From Sphingobacterium rhinopitheci (GTDB lineage: Bacteria > Bacteroidota > Bacteroidia > Sphingobacteriales > Sphingobacteriaceae), in assembly GCF_022627575.1 (NCBI RefSeq), contig NZ_JADEYQ010000001.1:1-64000 (forward strand): 64,000 nucleotides of DNA, written 5' to 3'. Below, piece after piece: positions 45,264-54,100 of the stretch. A program made the position numbers and the translations under genes. Under the pieces are notes generated by a model that was given only the letters and a program-made list of their open reading frames with translations, had not been told where the DNA came from and ran no database searches. Within the stretch, counting starts at the first letter, position 1, and each line of letters starts with the position of its first letter.

Positions 45264-46319
45264 TTAATAATTATAGTAATAAAATAATGAATCTGTTGAC
45301 ACCTTCTTGATATCTAAAGGTTCTACAGATAAAGTAGGGGCCTCCACCCCATCCAACCATTTTGTATCCCCCACAAAAACACGTGCTTCATCCCATAGCC
45401 CTGCTTCAATAAAATGATTAAGCGTTTTTGCTCCTCCATCGATAATAATAGATTGTACATCCATTAAATAAAGTTGATACAATATATTTTGAGGTAAGTA
45501 TAAATCAAAATTCTCTAACTCAATAAATTTAATATTTCCTTGCCAATCAGTTTTGTGGGCATTAAATATAATTAAATCAGTTTCTATATTATGATACAAA
45601 GGATGATCTTTAGGCAAAGTCAAATCTCTATCTATCAATACTCGCTTTGGTGACTTACCTTCCCAAAGCCTTGTATTTAAAGAAGGATTATCGACCAATG
45701 CTGTGCGAACTCCAATAAGAATAGCATCTTCTTCAGATCTCCATTTATGGACCAATTGTTTGCTTGCATTATTAGAAATCCATTGCTGGGTAGTATCTTT
45801 TGGTGCAATAAAACCATTTTCAGTCTGTGCCCACTTAAGAATTACATAAGGACGATGCTTACTGATACGGGTAAAAAAACGGCGATTCATAAACTGGCAT
45901 TCTTTTTCTAACACCCCTACTTCAACCTCAATTCCGGCATCGCGTAATTTTTCTATACCTAATCCATTTACTTTAGCAAACGGATCTAAGCAACCTACTA
46001 TAACACGTTTGAATTGGTATTTCACCAACATATCAGCACAAGGCGGTGTTTTTCCAAAATGAGCACAAGGTTCTAAGGAAACATAAATTGAACTTTCGCT
46101 CAATAACATTATTGCTACTTCCTGACCATAATGAGACAATACGGCATTTATGGCATTCACTTCGGCATGTGGTCCACCATAAGGCGAAGTAAATCCCTCA
46201 CCAATTATTCTGTCTTGGTACACGATCACAGCACCTACCATTGGATTGGGGCTTACTGAATTTGCTCCTTGTATGGCTAAATCCAAACAACGCTGCATAT
46301 ATTGTTCACTCTTACTCAT
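45264..46319 (-). CDS. ribD: Riboflavin biosynthesis deaminase/reductase
   Basis: A 351-residue bifunctional enzyme. The N-terminal deaminase has the zinc motif GGPHAEVNAI near 48 and PCAHFGKTPPCADMLV near 85; the C-terminal half (about 150-350) is the reductase, with WISNNASKQLVHKWRSEEDAILIGVRTALVDNPSLN. It carries out two steps from the GTP product towards lumazine. It is divergent from prmC, and its -7 box TAAGTTTG (46324-46331, minus strand) sits 4 nt from the ATG, so the mRNA is probably leaderless. Confidence 0.96.
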   Translation of the reverse strand: MSKSEQYMQRCLDLAIQGANSVSPNPMVGAVIVYQDRIIGEGFTSPYGGPHAEVNAINAVLSHYGQEVAIMLLSESSIYVSLEPCAHFGKTPPCADMLVKYQFKRVIVGCLDPFAKVNGLGIEKLRDAGIEVEVGVLEKECQFMNRRFFTRISKHRPYVILKWAQTENGFIAPKDTTQQWISNNASKQLVHKWRSEEDAILIGVRTALVDNPSLNTRLWEGKSPKRVLIDRDLTLPKDHPLYHNIETDLIIFNAHKTDWQGNIKFIELENFDLYLPQNILYQLYLMDVQSIIIDGGAKTLNHFIEAGLWDEARVFVGDTKWLDGVEAPTLSVEPLDIKKVSTDSLFYYYNY

Positions 46320-46323
46320 AATA

Positions 46324-46381
46324 CAAACTTATGCATTTTATAGTATTTTGATAAAAAAGCTTTTATAATATTCTATTTTTG
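46324..46381. promoter_or_regulatory. Divergent promoters of ribD and prmC with no leaders
   Basis: Minus strand TAAGTTTG (46324-46331) lies 4 nt from the ribD ATG. Plus strand TATTTTTG (46374-46381) lies 4 nt from the prmC ATG; a TTG 23 nt upstream could be its -33 box. Both genes would start at or beside the A of the start codon. Confidence 0.55.
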
Positions 46382-46385
46382 TATT

Positions 46386-47240
46386 ATGACAAAAACATGG
46401 ACGCAAGTAGCCTCTGATTTTCAACATGAACTGGCTGATTTATATCCTAAAGGAGAAATTCATCAATTATTTTTGATTATTTTCGAACATATCACCGCTA
46501 AAAAAAATATCAATTATGCGCTGATGGCGCAAAACAATGTAGGTGATAACGATATTATTAAAATCCAAACAATACTAGATGAATTAAAATCAAACAAACC
46601 TGTTCAACACATTATTGCGGAAGCTTATTTTTATGGAAATGTGTTTGAAGTATCAGAACATACACTTATCCCTCGCCCAGAGACAGAAGAGCTCGTAGAT
46701 TTGATTATAAAAGATAATAAAGGAAAGCGTGATTTACATATTATAGATATCGGTACTGGCAGCGGATGTATTCCAATTTCATTGGCACTCAACCTACCAG
46801 GGCAATATACAGCTGTAGAAATATCTCCAGATACTATGAAGGTTGCAAAGCGTAATGATCTTAAGCACCAAACAAAAGTTCAGTTTATTGAAGCTGACAT
46901 ATTAGAATGGGATCTAATATTTCCTGCGGAAGCACAATTTGACATCATAGTAAGCAACCCTCCTTATATCACACCGAAGGAAAAATCAGAAATGTCCCCA
47001 AATGTATTGCAATTCGAGCCCCACCTCGCTCTATTTGTTGAAGATGATGCTCCTTTACTATTTTACGACTATATCGCAGACTTTGCTTTAGCACATTTAG
47101 CGAAGAATGGAACCTTGTATTTTGAGATAAATCAATACTTAGGTAAAGAGACTGTTGATTTATTGCATAAGAAAGGATTCGGGAAGGTTGAGATTATTCA
47201 GGATATTAATGGCGCAGACCGTATAATACGTGCAAAATGA
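46386..47240 (+). CDS. prmC: Peptide chain release factor N5-glutamine methyltransferase
   Basis: A 284-residue enzyme that methylates the GGQ glutamine of RF1/RF2 with SAM. The helical N-terminal domain is followed by LIPRPETEELVDLI near 95, the SAM loop IDIGTGSGCIPISLAL near 118 and the NPPY motif in IVSNPPYITPKEKSEMSPNVLQFEP near 192. It is transcribed away from ribD. prfA is not in the window. Confidence 0.95.
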   Translation: MTKTWTQVASDFQHELADLYPKGEIHQLFLIIFEHITAKKNINYALMAQNNVGDNDIIKIQTILDELKSNKPVQHIIAEAYFYGNVFEVSEHTLIPRPETEELVDLIIKDNKGKRDLHIIDIGTGSGCIPISLALNLPGQYTAVEISPDTMKVAKRNDLKHQTKVQFIEADILEWDLIFPAEAQFDIIVSNPPYITPKEKSEMSPNVLQFEPHLALFVEDDAPLLFYDYIADFALAHLAKNGTLYFEINQYLGKETVDLLHKKGFGKVEIIQDINGADRIIRAK

Positions 47241-47334
47241 GTTTAAATATCTACTAATTGAATCCAATGAATTATTTTTTTAGTTTGAATAACACCTACT
47301 TAAGTATATAACTAAAAAAATAAGCTAAAATCAC

Positions 47335-47365
47335 TTGGCATGAATAAATGTTTTTTCTACCTTTG
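47335..47365 (+). promoter_or_regulatory. Promoter of tRNA-Lys copy 1
   Basis: TTGG (47335-47338), 19-nt spacer, TACCTTTG (47358-47365). The leader to the tRNA is about 30 nt and is nearly the same as that of copy 2. Confidence 0.8.
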
Positions 47366-47398
47366 CATCACTCCAAACAACAAGGGAGTAACAAACAA

Positions 47399-47471
47399 GA
47401 TTCTGTAGCTCAGCTGGTAGAGCAATACACTTTTAATGTATGGGTCCTGGGTTCGAATCCCAGCGGGATCA
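47399..47471 (+). tRNA. tRNA-Lys(UUU), copy 1
   Basis: A 73-nt cloverleaf. The acceptor GATTCTG pairs with CGGGATC through several G-U pairs, the anticodon stem ATACA/TGTAT carries loop CTTTTAA (UUU), and the discriminator is A without CCA. The sequence matches copy 2 at 50433, including the promoter and the start of a tail repeat. Confidence 0.95.
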
Positions 47472-47562
47472 CAAAAAAGCAACTCCAAAAGAGTTGCTTT
47501 TTTTGTTTCCCCTTGGAAGAGTACCCAAGGGTTCGATTCGAGAAGGCTCAAGGAAAGTGTGG
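47458..47562 (+). repeat. Single tRNA-Lys tail-repeat unit, truncated
   Basis: Begins with the tRNA 3' end, then the terminator with GCAACTC/GAGTTGC, then the body with GGGTTCGATTCGAGAAGGCTCAAGGAAAGTGTG. The match to the 50.5-kb array stops after GTGTG at about 47562, so the CTGAG arm of the conserved stem is lost, probably by IS insertion or deletion. Confidence 0.75.
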
Positions 47563-47583
47563 ATCATGCACAAAAGTTGTGGA

Positions 47584-47860
47584 CTAGGCAAATAATTTAG
47601 TTAATCTATACAGAAAGAAATTTACATCTTTTACGCCTCTAAACTGTGCTCTGAAAGCTTTTATTTTAGCATTAAAGGACTTACTTCGTAGCTGCTTCGC
47701 GGTCAGCGGAAGCGTTGGTTTATCTATTGATAAAGTAATTGAGGATGGATCTGTAATTGACTGATATCGTATTTACAATTGTCTAGAATGCTTTAAGCCC
47801 TGTTAATTCTACATCTTTATACCAATGCGCTAACTTTGTGTAAGCTAACTCTCGAAATGG
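47584..47860 (-). pseudogene. ISAon1-like transposase C-terminal remnant
   Basis: Read on the minus strand, the fragments KLAHWYKDVELTGLKAF, TISVNYRSILNYFINR, then FNAKIKAFRAQFRGVKDVNFFLYRLTKLFA and a stop are recognisable as the C-terminal part of an ISAon1-family transposase. In-frame stops interrupt it, and about 25 extra bases occur after TNASAD. The rest of the IS is not visible upstream. Confidence 0.75.
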
Positions 47861-48417
47861 CTACTTAAAAAAGGAGATAGCTTGTAATAGATTTTCTATC
47901 TCGACATAGTAAGCTTTTAGAAATGATTCGTATTAGAATATATTCAACTTTACTGGTGCATATGAGTTTATTGTTATATTTAGTATAGCGTATAAATCCT
48001 CGCAGTAATATCAATAAACCTACCTAAATTGATTTTGGTCGTTAATTGCATGTAAATATTTTTTCAAATGACCGAATTTATTTTGGAAAGACATATCCTA
48101 GTAAAAGGAATCTTAATGCTAAACTCATAATCTTCAAAATAACTACAGCTAAATATACGGAGTTTTATAAAGCATAATTGTTTTTTCCTAAAAGCAACGA
48201 CTGGAATTAATACCTAAAATTCGAAACAGTTTGGAGTATATTTTAACCTTTTCACTATAAAATAGCGTACGTAAATTGGTTTTTAAAATATTTTAATAAA
48301 AAGAATATTATATAGATTTGAAATAAATTATTACATATTAAAAACATTAGGTCGAATAATTAGGTTTTAATTAAAAAATGTATAATATTTTCAATTAAAA
48401 GTTAGCTATTACGTGAT
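47861..48417. other. AT-rich gap between IS remnant and ClC gene
   Basis: This 557-nt stretch has no ORF with a recognisable domain and no clear terminator or RNA. It probably consists of decayed IS or flank sequence from the insertion that also brought in the ClC gene. Confidence 0.45.
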
Positions 48418-49773
48418 ATGTATATTTATAACCAAATTATTTTACCAACAATAAAAAAAATGATAAGCTGGCAAAACCGCTCACCATTTTTTATTCTTAT
48501 CCTAGCCGCTATTGTTGGTGCTCTCACAGGCATGCTAGGTTCTATATTCCAAATCTCTCTTAATGTTATCATAGATTGGCATCAAAACTTTTTAAAAGAT
48601 TCATTCACCTCTTCTAAGTATCTGAACTACTTTTTAATATTTATTATTACCGCCATAATGGGTGCATTTTCTTATTTTTTGGTTCAAAGATATGCTCCAG
48701 AATCTAGCGGTTCAGGAATTCCTGAAGTCGAAGGTGCTTTAATTGATTTAAGACCTATTCGTTGGTGGCGTGTGTTACCTGTCAAATTTTTTGGAGGTAT
48801 AGCGGCTCTTGGTAGCGGAATGATTTTAGGCCGAGAAGGGCCTACAGTTCAAATAGGAGCAAACTTAGGGAAAATGGTTTCAGATACATGTAAACTTAAA
48901 AATAAAGAATCACAACATACACTTATTGCTACTGGTGCAGGTGCGGGAATCACAACTGCATTTAACGCCCCACTAGGGGGTATACTATTTATTATTGAAG
49001 AAATGCATGATGAATTTACGTACACTAAGTCTTCAATTAAAGCCGTATTAGTTGGATGCATAACTGCATGTATCACCTATCAATTAATTATTGGCAATGC
49101 ATCTATTTTAACTATTCCTGCACCTAATTCTGTGTCCTTAAATAGCTTGTGGATTTTTATTTTTTTAGGATTGATACTTGGTATAATTGGATCTTTTTCT
49201 AATTTTTTAATTTTACATACACGTAGTTACCTCGCTAATTTTTATAAAAAGAATAATTATAATATAATACTAACTGGCGCTATTTTAGCAGGTATTTTTG
49301 GACTATTATATTCAGTAATTTCACAATTAGCTGGAGATGGTTTTAATATTATTCCAAAAGTAGTTGATGGGCTCTATGCTTTTTATCCTTTACTGCTGAT
49401 TTTTGTATTTAGATTTTTTGCAACTATTATTTGTTTTGGTTCAGGAGCTCCTGGAGGAATTTTTTCTCCAACGATGGCTTTAGGTGCAATAATTGGTGTA
49501 TTATTTGGTTTCATAATTCAAAATATCTTCCCTAGTTATGATATTAATCTGAGCTCATATGCAATATTAGCAATGGCAGGATTATTTGCCTCCACAATTC
49601 GAGCACCTCTTACAGGAATTGTAATTATCATGGAAATGACAAATGGTTATATGCTAATTTTACCTTTAATTTTGACTTGCGTTTCTGCTACTTTTATAGC
49701 TCAAACCTTGGGATCTTCACCTCTGTATTCGGCGATACTTCAAAATACTTTACAAAGTAAAAATTCAGAATAA
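48418..49773 (+). CDS. ClC-type Cl-/H+ exchange transporter
   Basis: A 451-residue ClC protein with 17-18 helices. Selectivity motifs are intact: GSGIPEVEG near 101, GREGPTVQIG near 140 (gating Glu) and GSGAPGGIFSPTMALGA near 340. The proton glutamate is present in ILFIIEEMHDEF near 190, so it should exchange Cl- for H+ rather than act as a channel. There is no C-terminal CBS domain. It is more AT-rich than its neighbours, lies between two tRNA-Lys copies and IS remnants, and was probably acquired. Confidence 0.93.
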   Translation: MYIYNQIILPTIKKMISWQNRSPFFILILAAIVGALTGMLGSIFQISLNVIIDWHQNFLKDSFTSSKYLNYFLIFIITAIMGAFSYFLVQRYAPESSGSGIPEVEGALIDLRPIRWWRVLPVKFFGGIAALGSGMILGREGPTVQIGANLGKMVSDTCKLKNKESQHTLIATGAGAGITTAFNAPLGGILFIIEEMHDEFTYTKSSIKAVLVGCITACITYQLIIGNASILTIPAPNSVSLNSLWIFIFLGLILGIIGSFSNFLILHTRSYLANFYKKNNYNIILTGAILAGIFGLLYSVISQLAGDGFNIIPKVVDGLYAFYPLLLIFVFRFFATIICFGSGAPGGIFSPTMALGAIIGVLFGFIIQNIFPSYDINLSSYAILAMAGLFASTIRAPLTGIVIIMEMTNGYMLILPLILTCVSATFIAQTLGSSPLYSAILQNTLQSKNSE

Positions 49774-49990
49774 TATATTAATTTTTTTTTAGTTTTAACG
49801 TGCTTCCAATTTTCTATTAGTAATATTTTTTAAGAAGAGTTATATTATGATATTCCTTTAACTCCTAAAAATAGACTGTAACGTAAATTGTATCAACGGA
49901 ATAATTGATAAAATATTTAATTATTCAAACATATATAAGGCTCATGGGACTTCAAATAAATACAAAAGAAAAACAAAAAAGACAGTTATA

Positions 49991-50200
49991 GGTTTTAATA
50001 TAGGAACTTTTGACCTTGAATCTGGCCGCTATCGATCAGGAACCTTTGAACCTAAAGATATCCCGAAGCGTCAGCGGATTATTACACAGCAGTTGGAAGG
50101 TCATAAGCTAAGCAAGTAGGTTAAAGATATAAGGACACGTGCTATAAGTGATTTGAGCAGAGATATTTATGCTATGGAAACATCTCGTATCACAGAAAGC
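49991..50200 (+). pseudogene. IS256-like transposase remnant
   Basis: A plus-strand frame reads FDLESGRYRSGTFEPKDIPKRQ, QQLEGHKLSK, a stop, then VKDIRTRAISDLSRDIYAMETSRITES. This follows the IS256-family order of a FELETPRDRNGTFEP segment, a KILxLYxxGMS segment and a DI...IYGxExS segment. One in-frame stop breaks it, and neither the N- nor C-terminal parts are visible. Confidence 0.7.
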
Positions 50201-50368
50201 AAAACAAGCTACCATATCTTAAATACTACTATAAAAGTTGATAACAACATTCTTACATACTATTTCATAAACACCTAAGTATAAACGCAAATCATAGAAT
50301 TTTATTTGTAAAAACTACAGTAAAACACATTTAAAAGGATATAACAGCAAAAAAAAAGCATAATATAT

Positions 50369-50399
50369 TTGGCATATATTATATATTTTTCTACCTTTG
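50369..50399 (+). promoter_or_regulatory. Promoter of tRNA-Lys copy 2
   Basis: TTGG (50369-50372), 19-nt spacer, TACCTTTG (50392-50399), the same as copy 1 apart from the spacer sequence. Confidence 0.8.
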
Positions 50400-50432
50400 C
50401 ATCACTCCAAACAACGAAGGAGTAACCAAAAA

Positions 50433-50505
50433 GATTCTGTAGCTCAGCTGGTAGAGCAATACACTTTTAATGTATGGGTCCTGGGTTCGAATCCCAGCGG
50501 GATCA
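50433..50505 (+). tRNA. tRNA-Lys(UUU), copy 2
   Basis: Same 73-nt sequence as copy 1, anticodon UUU, no encoded CCA. The 3' end is the first of four direct copies of that tail in the repeats that follow. Confidence 0.95.
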
Positions 50506-50989
50506 CAAAAAAGCAACTTCAAAAGAGTTGCTTTTTTTGTTTCCCATTGGAGGAGTACCCAGGGGTTCGATTCGAGAAGGCTCAGGGAAAGTGTGCGGGA
50601 ATAGCGGGGCTGAGACAATCCCAGCGGGATCACAAAGAAGCAGCTCCAAAAGAGTTGCTTTTTTATTTCCCATTGGAGGAGTACCCAGGGGTTCGATTCG
50701 AGAAGGCTCAGGGAAAGTGTGCGGGAATAGCGGGGCTGAGACAATCCCAGCGGGATCACAAAAAAGCAACTTCAAAAGAGTTGCTTTTTTTGTTTCCCAT
50801 TGGAGGAGTACCCAAGGGTTCGATTCGAGAAGGCTCAGGGAAAATGTGCGGGAATAGCGGGGCTGAGACAATCCCAGCGGGATCACAAAAAAGCAACTCC
50901 AAAAGAGTTGCTTTTTTTGTTTCCCATTGGAGGAGTACCCAGGGGTTCGATTCGAGAAGGCTCAAGGAAAGTGTGCGGGAATAGCGTGA
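50492..50989 (+). repeat. Tandem array of about four tRNA-Lys tail repeats
   Basis: Units begin at 50492 (inside the tRNA), 50619, 50745 and 50872, with periods of 127, 126 and 127 bp; the last is cut at about 50989. Each holds TCCCAGCGGGATCA (the tRNA-Lys T-stem and acceptor 3' strand), a terminator hairpin GCAACTC/GAGTTGC with a T run, and a body with GGGGTTCGATTCGAGAAGG, stem CTCAG/CTGAG (for example 50581-50585 with 50610-50614) and a G-rich loop. Unit differences are few, so the duplication is recent. Any long ORFs across it are spurious. Confidence 0.9.
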
Positions 50990-51058
50990 TAACATACAAT
51001 AATAAAATATCTTATCCGGGATAAACCAACTAACAAACGCTTATAAAACAATAAAGAA

Positions 51059-51580
51059 TCATTTATCGATTAGTTTACGAGCTACCAGAGGAAAAGCTTC
51101 TTTAAACCAATATGTGTATTTAGATGGTTGGACAGCGATATCACTAAATATATCCTCCAAATGCATCCACTTAAAATCTTGTGCTTCGTCCCTATTCAAA
51201 TTTGGGTCTTGGTTACTAAATCCAACAAAAATATGGTCATACTCATGTTCAATAAGATTATTCTCAACATTGGCCTTATAGATAAAAGAATGTGAATATT
51301 CTAAATCACATTGTAGGCCCATTTCAAAATATAATCTTTCTAAAGCACTCTCCTTCAACTGTTCGCCCGGTTGTGGGTGTGAGCAACATGTATTGGTCCA
51401 TAAATCCCCACCATGATATTTCTGAGAGGCTCTTTGTTGTAATAAAAGCTCGGATTTATCATTAAATATAAATATTGAAAATGCACGATGAAGGTTACCA
51501 TTCTTATGTGCAAGTAACTTATCCATCTCCCCTATCTGTTGATCATTTTCATCTACCAATATCACATTATTTCTGTCCAT
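51059..51580 (-). CDS. idi: Isopentenyl-diphosphate delta-isomerase, type 1
   Basis: A 173-residue Nudix-fold isomerase converting IPP to DMAPP. LAHKNGNLHRAFSIFIFN near 24, the catalytic Cys in TNTCCSHPQPGEQLKESALERLYFEMGL near 63-90, and IEHEYDHIFVGF near 110 with metal-binding E residues are visible. It is the last gene of the carotenoid operon and supplies DMAPP for GGPP. It lies 18 nt after the photolyase. Confidence 0.94.
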   Translation of the reverse strand: MDRNNVILVDENDQQIGEMDKLLAHKNGNLHRAFSIFIFNDKSELLLQQRASQKYHGGDLWTNTCCSHPQPGEQLKESALERLYFEMGLQCDLEYSHSFIYKANVENNLIEHEYDHIFVGFSNQDPNLNRDEAQDFKWMHLEDIFSDIAVQPSKYTYWFKEAFPLVARKLIDK

Positions 51581-51598
51581 GATTATTCTATTAAAGTA

Positions 51599-52909
51599 CT
51601 ACTTATTATTATCTTTCAAAGCTTCACCATATACCTTTAAGGCGCGCTCCCGGGCAAAGCTATGCTCTACGATAGGTTGTACATAGTACTCTGCCCCGTA
51701 TTCTGCAACCCACATCTTTACATATTCTAGATTTCTATCAAATTTTTGCGTCTGAAGCGCTGGGCTAAAAACCCTAAAATAAGGCGCAGCATCACAACCG
51801 CAACCTGCTGCCCACTGCCAGTTACCATTATTGGCAGACAAATCAAAATCATTGAGCTTTTGCGCAAAATACGCTTCTCCCCATCTCCAGTCTATCAACA
51901 AGTGTTTACAAAGAAAGCTTGCTACAATCATACGTACACGATTATGCATGAAACCCGTCTCATTAAGTTGTCGCATACCGGCATCTACAATTGGGTATCC
52001 AGTCTGACCATTGCACCAACGCTCAAAATCATCTTCATTGTTGCGCCATTTTATAGCATCATATTTGGATTTAAAAGCACGATCTACCACCTGTGGAAAA
52101 AAATACATTATCTGCATAAAAAACTCACGCCATATAAGCTCCGACAACCAAACTTGATTATGCAATAGGGCAAAGGATACACATTTGCGAATACTTATTG
52201 TCCCAAAGCGCAAGGCAATACCTAGCTGCGTAGTTTTTTGCATTGCGGGATAGTCTCTATATTTATCGTATTCATCGATAATAGAAGCATCCAATTGCGG
52301 ATTTTCAAAATTTAGATCTGATTTTTCAAATCCAATATAATTTAATTGAATTATTGCGCTTGGAGGCTGTTTATAAAAACTATCATAATTTGTTTCACTT
52401 ATTTGAACACCTACTGCAGAGAGGTTTTCTTTCCATTTTTTTGCATATGCTGTATATACTGTATAGGGTAAACCATCATTTTTTACAATATCATGTTTAT
52501 CAAAGATGACCTGATCCTTAAAAGCTTTAAACTGTATAGTATGTTTTTCAAAAAAATCGTAAATACGTTTGTCCCGCTGAATTGCTTGCGGCTCATAATC
52601 ACGATTACAGCAGATCATTTTAATGGTATACTGTTTTTCTAATTGCTCAAATATTTGATCTGGATTGCCATAATATGTATTTAGCGTAGCACCATACTCC
52701 TGCAGTTCCATATTAATTGCAGTCAGTGCCTGATGTATATAATCTACACGCCTATCCTTCTTATCTTCAAACTGATTTAGAATATTTTCATCAAAAATAA
52801 AAATAGGTAATACAGGAAAACCACTGTTTAACGCTTTCTGCAAACCGACATTATCTTCCAATCTTAGATCCCTACGAAACCAAAAAACAACAACTTCATT
52901 CTTCATCAC
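51599..52909 (-). CDS. phr: Cryptochrome/DNA photolyase, class I CPD type
   Basis: A 436-residue flavoprotein. VVVFWFRRDLRLEDNVGL opens the antenna (MTHF-type) domain, and the FAD domain has YPIVDAGMRQLNETGFMHNRVRMIVASFLCKHLLIDWRWGEAYFAQKLNDFDLSANNGNWQWAAG near 300-365. It repairs cyclobutane pyrimidine dimers with blue light. The next ATG, one codon in, is as likely a start. Its place in the carotenoid operon links light damage repair with photoprotection. Confidence 0.94.
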   Translation of the reverse strand: MMKNEVVVFWFRRDLRLEDNVGLQKALNSGFPVLPIFIFDENILNQFEDKKDRRVDYIHQALTAINMELQEYGATLNTYYGNPDQIFEQLEKQYTIKMICCNRDYEPQAIQRDKRIYDFFEKHTIQFKAFKDQVIFDKHDIVKNDGLPYTVYTAYAKKWKENLSAVGVQISETNYDSFYKQPPSAIIQLNYIGFEKSDLNFENPQLDASIIDEYDKYRDYPAMQKTTQLGIALRFGTISIRKCVSFALLHNQVWLSELIWREFFMQIMYFFPQVVDRAFKSKYDAIKWRNNEDDFERWCNGQTGYPIVDAGMRQLNETGFMHNRVRMIVASFLCKHLLIDWRWGEAYFAQKLNDFDLSANNGNWQWAAGCGCDAAPYFRVFSPALQTQKFDRNLEYVKMWVAEYGAEYYVQPIVEHSFARERALKVYGEALKDNNK

Positions 52910-52914
52910 CCTCC

Positions 52915-53634
52915 CTATTTTAGCATTCTCAGATTTGCTCTTTCAGCATAATATTTCTTTGCAAAAAGATGAAAAAAGTATAATACTAAAAGAAACTGCG
53001 TATATCCATATACTGCATCTTCTACAGGAATAGTAAACATCCTTACCCCCATAAAATCAGCTGGATTATAATTGACAATAGGCGATTCTAATCCAGAACC
53101 AGTAAGCACACCATTGACAGGGAAAAATCCAAGCATCAAAATTCCGTACACAACAGTAGCTTTAGTAATCCAATCGACACGCACAATAAAATGTAGATAT
53201 ACCAAAGTCAGCACGGTAACTAACGCTGTCACAAAGGTGTAGATATTATCGTAATGTAATAATCCGACAACAGCGCAAATAATAATGATAATAAAAACAA
53301 TGATGTTATTAAAACCACTCAATGCATCCCAATTAAAAAATTTATCAAAACAGAAGTATGTAAAGACACAAGAAAATGGAATACAAACAAAAAATAACCA
53401 TTCTTCAATCGGTAGACCTGCTACCACAATACCCAATGTATAATCGGTATTGAACCACCAAACACCATGTGCTGTAAACCATATATCCCAGGCGATAAAA
53501 GGAATCGCTACAATGATCGCAGAGAACAAAAAGGGTCCAAAAAAACGGTAAAATAAAATCCTTTTATCAAAAGATGCAATGAAACAGATGATAATAGTAA
53601 AAAATAATATTAATGCGTATGTATATGCTATCAT
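52915..53634 (-). CDS. crtY: Lycopene cyclase, fused CrtYcd type
   Basis: A 239-residue membrane protein with about six to seven helices, made of two tandem lycopene-cyclase domains. The first has PFIAWDIWFTAHGVWWFN, LPIEEWLFFVCIPFSCVFTYFCFD and the second VFGVLMLGFFPVNGVL-like and MFTIPVEDAVYGYTQFLLVLYFF regions. It turns lycopene into beta-carotene. It resembles the fungal/archaeal CrtYc-CrtYd type rather than flavoprotein CrtY. It starts at the crtZ stop. Confidence 0.9.
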   Translation of the reverse strand: MIAYTYALILFFTIIICFIASFDKRILFYRFFGPFLFSAIIVAIPFIAWDIWFTAHGVWWFNTDYTLGIVVAGLPIEEWLFFVCIPFSCVFTYFCFDKFFNWDALSGFNNIIVFIIIIICAVVGLLHYDNIYTFVTALVTVLTLVYLHFIVRVDWITKATVVYGILMLGFFPVNGVLTGSGLESPIVNYNPADFMGVRMFTIPVEDAVYGYTQFLLVLYFFHLFAKKYYAERANLRMLK

Positions 53635-54089
53635 TTGTCTGTCTTATTTAAATACATTCTAAAATATTTGTGTGGCACATATAAAAAACCAAAACACTCC
53701 CCTTCTTCTTTACCTATATGTTTATGATGCTGCTTATGTGCTCTTCGTAAAGCCAAAAAATATGGGTTTTTCGTATTCGAGAACACCTTAAATCTTTGAT
53801 GTATGAATATATCATGGACAAAGAAATAAGCCATCCCATATAACATAATACCCAGACCTATATAAAATAAATAATTGAACTCCTGCAAAGAACCATAATA
53901 CATAAGTGCTATAGTAGGCAATGCAAAAATCACAAAGAAATAATCATTCTTTTCAAAAAAACCTTCATTACTATGGTCATGGTGATCCTTATGCAATATC
54001 CATAGCAATCCATGCATGATATACTTATGTATAAACCACGTGGCGCCTTCCATTAATACTATTGTTATTAATACAATTAAAAAATTCAT
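53631..54089 (-). CDS. crtZ: Beta-carotene hydroxylase
   Basis: A 152-residue di-iron membrane hydroxylase of the fatty-acid-hydroxylase group. Histidine boxes are visible: HKYIMHG near 16, HKDHHDHSN near 34, and HDIFIHQRF near 96 with HKQHHKHIG near 120, set in four helices. It converts beta-carotene to zeaxanthin. It overlaps the lycopene cyclase gene by 4 nt, indicating coupled translation. Confidence 0.94.
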   Translation of the reverse strand: MNFLIVLITIVLMEGATWFIHKYIMHGLLWILHKDHHDHSNEGFFEKNDYFFVIFALPTIALMYYGSLQEFNYLFYIGLGIMLYGMAYFFVHDIFIHQRFKVFSNTKNPYFLALRRAHKQHHKHIGKEEGECFGFLYVPHKYFRMYLNKTDK

Positions 54090-54100
54090 CTTTACAACTA

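Noticed and set aside
47348-47587. ORFs over tRNA-Lys copy 1
   Set aside because: They overlap the tRNA and its tail repeat and have no independent support.
50492-50989. Possible CRISPR or integron array
   Set aside because: Whole 127-bp units are near-identical with no variable spacers or cassettes, and no integrase is seen.
50391-51024. Several long ORFs on both strands across the tail repeats
   Set aside because: They are translations of tRNA-Lys, terminators and 127-bp repeats; the peptide repeats follow the DNA repeats and no domain is present.
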